Of a stretch of DNA of 45,164 bases, positions 37,960-45,164 are shown in pieces. The notes beneath the pieces were generated by a model. The model was not told the origin of the DNA, did not search any database, and saw nothing but the letters and a program-made list of their open reading frames with translations. The stretch spans positions 1 through 45,164 of the forward strand of contig PWYR01000041.1 of the NCBI GenBank assembly GCA_003567775.1. The letters run 5' to 3'. The DNA comes from Ignavibacteriales bacterium. Lineage in GTDB: Bacteria; Bacteroidota; Ignavibacteria; T3Sed10-11. The position numbers were made by a program, and so were the translations under genes. How positions within the stretch are numbered: position 1 is the first letter of the stretch; every line of letters begins with the position of its first letter.

Positions 37960-40944
37960 ATGAAGCCGACTGATCAAGTTTGGGTTGAGCACGGATACGG
38001 CACACGTTTTCAGGGTTTTCAGAACTTGATGCGGTACCGTATCCGGAATATACTGCTCGTTTCGAGTTTATATGATCTCTATTTGTTTGAGGAAGACGGG
38101 CGGCTTTACGAGCTAATCCGGAATGAATACCTTGGTTTGAACCTCAGCCATTCACCCGAGATCACCCGCGTACCCAGCGGGATTGAAGCGATCGCTCTTG
38201 CGAGGGAAGAACAACGATACGATCTTATTATTACAACCCTCCATATAGAAGATATGCCCGCAGTGCAGCTTGCGCGGATGGTCAAAGAATCCGACCTTGA
38301 TATCCCCATCGTACTTCTTACCTATGATAACAACGAGTTGAAAGAATTGATGCAGCGTGGAGATATCGAAGCGTTCGATAAAGTATTTGTATGGCAGGGT
38401 GATTTTCGGATAATCATGGGGATTGTCAAGTATTTTGAAGACCGGATGAACGTTGACCACGATACACGGACTGTCGGTGTGCAGACAATCGTTCTTATCG
38501 AAGATAGCATAAAGTTTTATTCCTCCTTCTTACCGATGATATATACCGAGTTACTGCAGCAATCGAAACGGGTTATCTCGGAGGGTATTAATATCTCACA
38601 TAAGTATCTGAGAATGCGGGCACGGCCAAAAATATTGTTATGCGGCACGTATGAAGAAGCGATGGAGTATTTTGAAAAATATCAGGATGTTATGCTCGGG
38701 ATAATTTCCGACATTGATTTTTACCGGAACGGAAAACCGGATGAACGCGCCGGACTCGGCTTCGCGCGGATCGTCAAAGGTCGGAGACCCGATATTCCTA
38801 TATTGTTGCAATCGAATCAACCGGCATGGGAACAGGAAGCTCGTAAACTGGGGGTATCGTTTCTTGTTAAAGATTCACCGATGCTGCTGTATCGGTTACG
38901 ACAATTTATGATCGATCATTTTAGCTTCGGTGATTTTATTTTTCGTTTACCGGACGGCAGAGAAGTCGGACGCGCATATGATCTTGAGTCGCTTGAACGG
39001 GAGTTGCATCAAGTTTCGGCAGAAAGCATTAAGTATCACGCAGAACGCAATCATTTTTCTAATTGGCTGAAAGCTCGAACGGAATTCTGGCTTGCGCACA
39101 AACTCCGTCCGCGCACGGTATCCGACTTCCCGACGATTGAAGATATGCGACAAGATCTTATCCTATCGTTGCGCCGGTACCGGCAACTCAGAACACGCGG
39201 CATCATTACTGAATTTTCAAAAGATATCTACGATCCGGAGAATAGTTTCTCGCGTATAGGGGGCGGGTCGCTTGGCGGGAAAGCGCGCGGTCTCGGTTTT
39301 GTCAATATGCTTATCAATAATTATAATGTCCGTGATCGGTTCGAAGGTGTTAAGATTTATGTGCCGCCGGGTGTTGTGCTCGGTACAGATGTTTTTGATG
39401 AGTTTATTGAAATGAATAATCTCAGACACATTGCTTTCAACAGCAAGTCGGATGAAGAAATCAGAACAAGCTTTGTTCAAGCTAAAAAATTCCCGGAGCA
39501 TGTGCTCGGCGAGCTTGCTGCTTTTCTTGATCTCGTCGATATTCCGTTAGCGGTTCGTTCTTCAAGTTTGTTGGAAGATTCGCAATACCATCCGTTTGCC
39601 GGTGTGTATGAAACGGTGATGATACCGAATAATCATACCAATACGCTTAGTTGTCTGAGTGATCTTCTGATTGCGATAAAACACGTGTATGCTTCAACGT
39701 TTTTTAATCGGGCGAAGGAATATCTGCAGATGACGTCTTATCGTCTTGAAGAGGAAAAAATGGCGGTAATAATACAGCGAATGGTCGGGCAGGATCATAA
39801 CGAGCGTTTCTATCCTGATTTTTCCGGTGTTGCAAAATCGCATAATTTTTATCCGATTTCTCCGCAAAAGCCATCCGATGGAATCGTTTCTGTCGCTCTC
39901 GGTCTCGGTCGTCATGTAGTCGAAGGCGGTAACTGCGTTCGGTTCAGCCCGAAATATCCGACGCATCATATGCAAACCTCATCGACGAGGGAAGCACTTG
40001 ATACAAACCAGCACGAGTATTACGCTCTCGATATGAAAGCCGGCGCCGGTGTGTTGAACGAATCGCCCGCCGAAATGCTAAAACGATATGACATCGAAAT
40101 AGCCGAATTGGATGGCACACTCTCATCGATTGGATCGACATATTCTCCTGAAAATGATGTCATTTATGACGGCATCGGACGTGAAGGAGTGCGTATCGTA
40201 TCGTTTGCACCGCTCCTGAAATCAAAGTTGTTCCCGCTCCCGGAAATTTTACAGTTGCTTCTTGACATGGGAAGCTGGGGCATAGGTGCACCCGTTGAAA
40301 TTGAATTTGCCGTTACTTATTCGACACCGCCAAACCAGGTAAAGGATTTCGGGATATTGCAAATGCGTCCGATGGTGATCAGCAGAGAACTGGAGGAGCT
40401 TGAGATCGAAGATATAGACGCCGGTCAATTACTCTGCCAGAGTCCGCAGGTACTTGGCAACGGCATCGTTCGTAATATAAGAGATATCATTTTTGTCGAT
40501 ATTCATAAATTCGAACGTTCGAAAAGTAAAGAAGTTGCGCGTGAAGTAACACAATTTAATCAAAAACTGATTAGTCAACGACGTCCATATCTTCTTGTTG
40601 GTGTAGGGCGTTGGGGTACAAACGATCCGTGGCTCGGTATCCCTGTGAGCTGGGCTAATATTTCAGGCGCCCGGGCGATTATTGAAACAAATCCGAAAGA
40701 TATGGATATTACCCCCTCTCAGGGGTCACATTTTTTTCAGAACATCACGTCATTTATGATCGGTTATTTCACCGTTGATCCGGCATCGGAAAAAGGTTTT
40801 CTCGACTGGGACTGGCTTCTGTCTCAACAACCGGCTGAAGAAAAACAATATACAAAACATCTGAAATTCAGCGATCCGGTTATTGTGAAGATCAATGGAC
40901 GTGAAAATAAAGGCATAATTTTTAAACCGAACGGTCAACTATAA
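37960..40944 (+). CDS. Double receiver-like protein fused to a PEP synthase/PPDK nucleotide-binding domain
   Basis: A 994-residue multidomain protein. Residues about 30-170 form a receiver-like domain that lacks the acidic pair (VSSLYD) and has Thr-Thr where the phospho-acceptor Asp should be. A second receiver (about 175-330) looks intact: LIEDS, Asp251 (IISDID), a serine in LLQSN and the lysine in FLVKD. From about 430 follows the ATP-grasp domain of PEP synthase/PPDK, with GGGSLGGKARG (Lys441) and Arg533 in AVRSSSLLED. No swivelling TSHxA histidine domain or PEP/pyruvate barrel is present, so it cannot be a complete PEP synthase. It may be a phosphorylation-controlled kinase or phosphotransferase. 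The position between two glutamate dehydrogenases suggests carbon/nitrogen control. Confidence 0.82.
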   Translation: MKPTDQVWVEHGYGTRFQGFQNLMRYRIRNILLVSSLYDLYLFEEDGRLYELIRNEYLGLNLSHSPEITRVPSGIEAIALAREEQRYDLIITTLHIEDMPAVQLARMVKESDLDIPIVLLTYDNNELKELMQRGDIEAFDKVFVWQGDFRIIMGIVKYFEDRMNVDHDTRTVGVQTIVLIEDSIKFYSSFLPMIYTELLQQSKRVISEGINISHKYLRMRARPKILLCGTYEEAMEYFEKYQDVMLGIISDIDFYRNGKPDERAGLGFARIVKGRRPDIPILLQSNQPAWEQEARKLGVSFLVKDSPMLLYRLRQFMIDHFSFGDFIFRLPDGREVGRAYDLESLERELHQVSAESIKYHAERNHFSNWLKARTEFWLAHKLRPRTVSDFPTIEDMRQDLILSLRRYRQLRTRGIITEFSKDIYDPENSFSRIGGGSLGGKARGLGFVNMLINNYNVRDRFEGVKIYVPPGVVLGTDVFDEFIEMNNLRHIAFNSKSDEEIRTSFVQAKKFPEHVLGELAAFLDLVDIPLAVRSSSLLEDSQYHPFAGVYETVMIPNNHTNTLSCLSDLLIAIKHVYASTFFNRAKEYLQMTSYRLEEEKMAVIIQRMVGQDHNERFYPDFSGVAKSHNFYPISPQKPSDGIVSVALGLGRHVVEGGNCVRFSPKYPTHHMQTSSTREALDTNQHEYYALDMKAGAGVLNESPAEMLKRYDIEIAELDGTLSSIGSTYSPENDVIYDGIGREGVRIVSFAPLLKSKLFPLPEILQLLLDMGSWGIGAPVEIEFAVTYSTPPNQVKDFGILQMRPMVISRELEELEIEDIDAGQLLCQSPQVLGNGIVRNIRDIIFVDIHKFERSKSKEVAREVTQFNQKLISQRRPYLLVGVGRWGTNDPWLGIPVSWANISGARAIIETNPKDMDITPSQGSHFFQNITSFMIGYFTVDPASEKGFLDWDWLLSQQPAEEKQYTKHLKFSDPVIVKINGRENKGIIFKPNGQL

Positions 40945-40948
40945 ATAT

Positions 40949-41152
40949 ATGTCAAAACTAATAAAGTCACCCGATGCATGCCCGCATTGCGGCCAACAAT
41001 TAAGCCCATGGGAGAAAGTGCTGCTCGGTGTGGACCGCGTCTTAATGTGCAGGCATTGCTGGTATCGCATCATTCTCGATGTGCGATATGAAGACAAAAA
41101 TAACGATGATAAATCCGACGAAGCTAATTCAAAACCGAAGGATACACACTAA
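40949..41152 (+). CDS. Small zinc-ribbon protein
   Basis: A 67-residue protein with two CxxC pairs, CPHC (Cys11, Cys14) and CRHC (Cys34, Cys37), which should bind one zinc ion. The C-terminal 20 residues are highly charged and probably disordered. It begins four bases after the receiver protein stop and its TAA overlaps the ATG of the second glutamate dehydrogenase (TAATG), so translation is coupled. I do not recognise a named family. A regulatory or adaptor role is inferred from context only. Confidence 0.72.
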   Translation: MSKLIKSPDACPHCGQQLSPWEKVLLGVDRVLMCRHCWYRIILDVRYEDKNNDDKSDEANSKPKDTH

Positions 41153-42399
41153 TGGAATCATATAATTCCTTCAAAGTAGCCCAAAAGCAAGTTATCGATG
41201 CGGCTAAAATCCTTAATCTCGACAATGCCACCAAGGAGTTGTTGCTCTGGCCACAACGCGAGTTCACGTTTACCTATCCGGTCAGACTCGATTCCGGTGA
41301 AATGAGAATTTTTCATGCATATCGAATTCAGTATAACTATGCGCGGGGTCCGGCTAAAGGCGGTATTCGGTTCCATCCCGATGAGACTGTCGATACGGTT
41401 CGTGCGCTTGCATCGTGGATGACTTGGAAAACCGCAGTCCTCGATCTGCCGCTCGGTGGTAGTAAGGGAGGAGTCGTATGCGATCCGAAACGTATGTCCG
41501 AACGTGAACTGGAAGGTATCGCCCGTGGATACATTCGCGGTGTGGCGGAATTGCTCGGTGTTGATAAAGATATACCGGCGCCGGATGTTTATACCAATCC
41601 GCAAACAATGGCATGGATGATGGATGAGTACGAAACCATAACTCACCGGCATCAACCCGGTGTAATGACAGATAAACCGCTTCAGGTAGGGGGCACCGAG
41701 GGCCGTCGCGATGCCGTCGCACGCGGCGGTGTGTTCACTGTTCGTGAGGCATGCAAAGTACTCGGCGTCGATCCGCACGGGAGGATAGCAATACAGGGAT
41801 TCGGTAACGTTGGTCAGCGCGCTGCTTTACTGCACCGGGAGTTGCTTGGGGGTGGAAAAATCATCGCTGTAAGTGATTCCGGGGGAGCAATTTACAGCGA
41901 TGATGGTATGGATCCCCGGGAGTTGGTTACACACAAACTAAAGTCGGGATCGGTAAAGGGATTTCCGGGTGCAAAGGAAATCCGTCAGGATGCATTGCTC
42001 GAGCTTGATGTTGATATTCTGTATCCATCGGCGCTTGAGAATGCGATAACAAAATTCAATGCATCTAAAATTAAAGCCCGTATTATTTGTGAACTTGCAA
42101 ACGGACCCACAACTCCGGAAGCCGATATTATTTTATTCAATAACGGAACGCATGTTATTCCGGATATACTTGCGAGTGCCGGAGGTGTGACGGTTTCGTA
42201 TTTCGAGATGGTGCAGGATGCATACCGATTTTTCTGGGATGAGGGTATTGTCCATGAACGACTCGATAAAAAAATGACGAAAGCATATCACACTGTACAG
42301 GAGGCGATTCGTGAGAAAAAGGTACATCCCCGCTTAGCTGCTATGGTGGTGAGTGTCGCTCGTGTTGCGGAAGCATGCAAATTGCGAGGATGGGTGTAG
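41152..42399 (+). CDS. Glu/Leu/Phe/Val family dehydrogenase (second glutamate dehydrogenase)
   Basis: A 415-residue enzyme of the Glu/Leu/Phe/Val dehydrogenase family, closest in length and motifs to the archaeal/Bacillus RocG-GudB type. Visible are GPAKGGIRFHPD near 64-75, the catalytic lysine in LGGSKGGVVCDP, DIPAPDVYTN and the dinucleotide motif IQGFGNVGQ. This type is often NAD-linked and catabolic, in contrast to the GdhA type upstream. It is translationally coupled to the zinc-ribbon gene and ends in TAG, 18 bases before a convergent symporter gene. Confidence 0.93.
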   Translation: MESYNSFKVAQKQVIDAAKILNLDNATKELLLWPQREFTFTYPVRLDSGEMRIFHAYRIQYNYARGPAKGGIRFHPDETVDTVRALASWMTWKTAVLDLPLGGSKGGVVCDPKRMSERELEGIARGYIRGVAELLGVDKDIPAPDVYTNPQTMAWMMDEYETITHRHQPGVMTDKPLQVGGTEGRRDAVARGGVFTVREACKVLGVDPHGRIAIQGFGNVGQRAALLHRELLGGGKIIAVSDSGGAIYSDDGMDPRELVTHKLKSGSVKGFPGAKEIRQDALLELDVDILYPSALENAITKFNASKIKARIICELANGPTTPEADIILFNNGTHVIPDILASAGGVTVSYFEMVQDAYRFFWDEGIVHERLDKKMTKAYHTVQEAIREKKVHPRLAAMVVSVARVAEACKLRGWV

Positions 42400-42417
42400 T
42401 ATATGTTCTCCAAATTA

Positions 42418-43794
42418 TTATTCCGACAACAGCGGATCTTTCTCTAATGCCTCCTTGGTTATTTTTGCAACAAGCCCGGACAACAGAAGCAGACCGACAA
42501 GGTTCGGGAACGCCATAAAGGCATTCGCAACGTCGGCAAACGCAAACACAAGATCAAGCGAGATAAGCGCTCCGACAAAAATTAAAAATGTAAACACTGC
42601 CCGATAGACGTACGTTATCCGCACACCGAATAAATACTTGAGGCACTGTTCACCGTAATAGCTCCACCCGATAAGTGTGGAGAACCCGAACAAGAGTGAA
42701 GCAAAAGCAACAACCGCCCCTCCGAGAATAGGTATCCCGTGTGAAAAAGCCGATGCAGTCATTGCTGTTCCATCGAGTCCCGAAGTCCAAACACCGGTCG
42801 TGAGAATAATTAAAGCGGTGAAAGTACATACAACAAGAGTATCGATAAAAGCTTCGGCGACGCCTATTAATCCCTGGTAAATCGGTCCGGGAGTTTGTGC
42901 GGCTGCATGCGCAATCGGTGCGCTGCCAAGGCCGGCTTCGTTTGAGAAAATTCCGCGGCGTGCACCGAGTTGAATTGCCTCCTTTATAGTAGCACCGAGA
43001 AAACCTCCGGTTGCGGAGACGGGGCTGAAGGCGTGCTCAAAGATGAGCAGGAATGCAGACGGTATCATAGTGACGTTAGTGATAAGCACGACCGAACCAA
43101 AAGCGAAATAGACAATTACCATTCCCGGCACCAGGCGGGATGCAACGGCGCCGATCCGCTTGATACCTCCAAGAATTACCAATCCTGCAAAAATTGTTAT
43201 AATTATCCCGGTGACATAACTTGGAATACCGAATTGAGCTTCGACTACGTGCGACATCTGGTTACTCTGCACCATATTCCCGATGCCAAATGCAGCAACC
43301 GCACCGCATATAGCGAACATTCCCGCAAGTATCTTCGATATGTTTGAATCCTTTAACCCTGCCCGGATATAATACATCGGTCCCCCCGCGATGCTTCCGT
43401 CAGGATGTTTTTGCCGGTACTTGACGCCGAGCATCGCTTCACTGTATTTGGTAGCCATGCCGAGAAGTCCGCAAATCCACATCCAGAAAATCGCACCGGG
43501 CCCGCCCGCGAAAATCGCCGTCGCAACCCCGGCAATATTTCCGTTGCCGAGCGTCGCTGCAAGCGCCGTTGAAAGCGCCGCAAACGGGGTAATATCTCCT
43601 TCACGTGTTGATTTTGCACGCGCTTTTTTGCTGAGCGTTATACGGATAGCAACTCCTAATTTTCTGAATTGCAAAAACCCGATGCGGATTGTGAGTAGTA
43701 AACCGACTCCAAAGAGAACGGGAACCATAATGTTCCACACACTCGAAGCAAACGAAGAAATGTTTACTGTTAACGATTCGAGAAATTGATCCAT
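42418..43794 (-). CDS. Sodium:alanine symporter family protein (AgcS), copy 1
   Basis: A 458-residue inner-membrane transporter of the AGCS family, which couples alanine or glycine uptake to sodium. About ten membrane helices are visible. Family motifs are GNGNIAGVATAIFAGGPGA, AGGPMYYI near 138-145 and the GIFSNEAGLGSAPIAHAAA stretch near 288-306. The start is clean and the downstream neighbour on this strand is none. It is a tandem paralog of the next gene, which lies 14 bases upstream on the same strand. Confidence 0.94.
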   Translation of the reverse strand: MDQFLESLTVNISSFASSVWNIMVPVLFGVGLLLTIRIGFLQFRKLGVAIRITLSKKARAKSTREGDITPFAALSTALAATLGNGNIAGVATAIFAGGPGAIFWMWICGLLGMATKYSEAMLGVKYRQKHPDGSIAGGPMYYIRAGLKDSNISKILAGMFAICGAVAAFGIGNMVQSNQMSHVVEAQFGIPSYVTGIIITIFAGLVILGGIKRIGAVASRLVPGMVIVYFAFGSVVLITNVTMIPSAFLLIFEHAFSPVSATGGFLGATIKEAIQLGARRGIFSNEAGLGSAPIAHAAAQTPGPIYQGLIGVAEAFIDTLVVCTFTALIILTTGVWTSGLDGTAMTASAFSHGIPILGGAVVAFASLLFGFSTLIGWSYYGEQCLKYLFGVRITYVYRAVFTFLIFVGALISLDLVFAFADVANAFMAFPNLVGLLLLSGLVAKITKEALEKDPLLSE

Positions 43795-43808
43795 GGGATA
43801 GTCCTATA

Positions 43809-45164
43809 TTATTCCGATAAGAGCGGATCTTTTTCTAATGCTTGTTTTGTAATGCGCGCAATCATACCGGAGAGCAGCAATAAACCGATAAGATTCGGCA
43901 GAGCCATAAATGCATTAGCTATATCGCCGACAAAGAAGACGATCTCAATTGAAACAAGTGCACCGATGAAGGTGAGTGCGATAAACATTATCCGGTATGG
44001 CATCATGATTTTGAACCCGAACAGGTATTTTGCACACTGCTCACCATAGTATTCCCATGCAATTAAAGTTGAATATCCGAGAAGAAATGTACTGAGTGCA
44101 ACCACGGCGCCGCCGATATACGGAACGGCTTCTGAGAAAGCAGCCGCAGTCATTGCTGCACCGGTGAGTTCCGATTGCCAAACTCCGGAGGAAAGTAGAA
44201 TTAACGCAGTAAAAGTACAAACGAGAATAGTATCGATAAATACTTCGGCGATTCCGATTAGTCCCTGATAAATCGGGCCCGGTGTTTGTGCAGCAGCGTG
44301 CGCGATAGGAGCACTGCCGAGGCCGGCTTCGTTGGAAAGTATTCCGCGCCGGGCGCCGAATTGTATCGCTTCTCTAACCGTAGCGCCGAGAAAACCGCCC
44401 GCCGCTGCGATGGGATTGAATGCGGACTCAAAAATCATAACAAATGCAGCAGGGATTGCTGTGATATTAACAAGAAGTACAACGGCGCCGAATGCAAAAT
44501 ATAACATTACCATAGACGGAACGAGCCGGACGGCAACATTGGCAATTCGCTTAATACCGCCGAGTATAACAAGTGCAACCAGTGTCGTTGCAACGAGGCC
44601 GGTGAATAACGGTGGTATACCGAACTCACTATGTAATGAACTTGCCATTGCGTTTGTCTGCATCATGTTGCCTGTCCCGAATAAAGCGGCAAATGCCCCG
44701 CAGGCAGCGAATATACCGCCGAGGATTTTCGCCCATCCGGTTTCACCGAGTCCCTTTTTAATATAATACATCGGACCGCCTGCCATCGTACCGTCCGGAT
44801 GCTTTTCACGGTATTTGACACCGAGAACTGCTTCACTGTATTTCGTTGCCATACCGAGCAACCCGGTAATCCACATCCAGAAGATTGCACCGGGGCCTCC
44901 CCACATCAACGCTGTTGCAACACCGGCGATGTTCCCGTTACCAACAGTTGCAGCCAATGCAGTTGTTAACGCCGCAAATGGAGTGACATCTCCCTCCAGG
45001 TCGCTTTTCGCACGCGATTTTTTACTGAGGGTGACGCGCAGTGCAGTGGCAAATTTCCGGAACTGCAGAAAGCCGGTTCGGTAGGTGAGTATAATACCAA
45101 TTCCAAAAAGTACGTATACCATATACGTCCAGATAAAGGCAGCAGCACTATCAACCCACAAGGC
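43809..45164 (-). CDS. Sodium:alanine symporter family protein (AgcS), copy 2, 5' end outside the window
   Basis: At least 450 residues of an AGCS transporter with the same motifs as copy 1 (GNGNIAGVA, AGGPMYYIKKG, GILSNEAGLGSAPIAHAAA). The frame stays open to the window edge and no proper start is seen. Alignment with copy 1 suggests about 15 N-terminal residues are missing. Both copies end ALEKDPLLSE, which shows a tandem duplication, but they have diverged well beyond a recent copy. Confidence 0.92.
   Translation of the reverse strand, partial: ALWVDSAAAFIWTYMVYVLFGIGIILTYRTGFLQFRKFATALRVTLSKKSRAKSDLEGDVTPFAALTTALAATVGNGNIAGVATALMWGGPGAIFWMWITGLLGMATKYSEAVLGVKYREKHPDGTMAGGPMYYIKKGLGETGWAKILGGIFAACGAFAALFGTGNMMQTNAMASSLHSEFGIPPLFTGLVATTLVALVILGGIKRIANVAVRLVPSMVMLYFAFGAVVLLVNITAIPAAFVMIFESAFNPIAAAGGFLGATVREAIQFGARRGILSNEAGLGSAPIAHAAAQTPGPIYQGLIGIAEVFIDTILVCTFTALILLSSGVWQSELTGAAMTAAAFSEAVPYIGGAVVALSTFLLGYSTLIAWEYYGEQCAKYLFGFKIMMPYRIMFIALTFIGALVSIEIVFFVGDIANAFMALPNLIGLLLLSGMIARITKQALEKDPLLSE

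Noticed and set aside
37960-40944. Phosphoenolpyruvate synthase or pyruvate phosphate dikinase
   Set aside because: Only the nucleotide-binding domain is present; the catalytic histidine domain and the PEP/pyruvate barrel are absent.
41158-41778. A 206-codon open frame on the minus strand opposite the second glutamate dehydrogenase
   Set aside because: It lies wholly within a well-supported gene, its translation has no recognisable domain, and it has no ribosome site. It is a shadow of codon bias.

Overview
The window is a dense, mostly colinear stretch of a Gram-negative bacterial chromosome. It carries a TonB-dependent receptor with an N-terminal carboxypeptidase-regulatory-like domain, a bactofilin plus LytM-peptidase pair, an F-type ATP synthase operon that stops after the gamma subunit, secreted M16 peptidases, and a FlaA1/CapD-type dehydratase. 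Together these suggest a member of the Fibrobacterota-Chlorobiota-Bacteroidota (FCB) superphylum or a close candidate phylum such as KSB1, Calditrichota or Ignavibacteria. This placement is inferred from gene content only. I see no rRNA, tRNA, CRISPR array, prophage or insertion sequence.

Layout. 1-3.15 kb: TonB-dependent receptor, a DUF433/DUF5615 toxin-antitoxin-like pair, a relic of a second receptor 3' end, and an inverted array of 7-bp repeats. 3.15-4.73 kb (minus): a class V aminotransferase and a 2[4Fe-4S] ferredoxin. 4.9-11.7 kb: M23 peptidase, bactofilin, then the ATP synthase genes (two small subunit-I-like proteins, a, c, b, delta, alpha, gamma), with no beta or epsilon gene. 11.8-15.7 kb: plsY, gpsA, recG. 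15.9-19.8 kb: two D-Ala-D-Ala-ligase-like ATP-grasp proteins, a GNAT acetyltransferase and a lysine 2,3-aminomutase, with a promoter in front and a terminator behind. 20-26.3 kb: serine beta-lactamase-like hydrolase, an SbcD-like phosphoesterase with a membrane-spanning SbcC/YhaN-like ATPase, and a phosphodiesterase-type lipoprotein. 26.3-32.3 kb: a small secreted protein (minus), dnaG, and two M16 peptidase genes, the first interrupted by an in-frame TAG. 32.5-36.5 kb: UDP-sugar 4,6-dehydratase, an RmlD-like reductase (minus) and a secreted DUF4438 protein. 36.5-42.4 kb: two different glutamate dehydrogenases flanking a 994-residue receiver-receiver-PPDK_N protein and a zinc-ribbon protein. 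42.4-45.16 kb (minus): two tandem AgcS-type sodium:amino-acid symporters, the last cut by the window edge.

How the parts may work together. Much of the window is housekeeping: energy, phospholipid head-group supply, DNA repair and priming. Three accessory ideas stand out. First, the ATP-grasp/ATP-grasp/GNAT/KamA operon looks like a pathway that makes beta-lysine and then acetylates or ligates it. The aminomutase keeps the expected lysine-binding aspartates, while the ligases lack the serine loop of true D-Ala-D-Ala ligases. Second, the glutamate dehydrogenase block with a receiver-containing ATP-grasp protein and sodium:amino-acid symporters suggests coordinated amino-acid uptake and carbon/nitrogen control. 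Third, the amber codon between the signal peptide and the zinc site of the M16 peptidase is either a real disruption or an error worth resolving.
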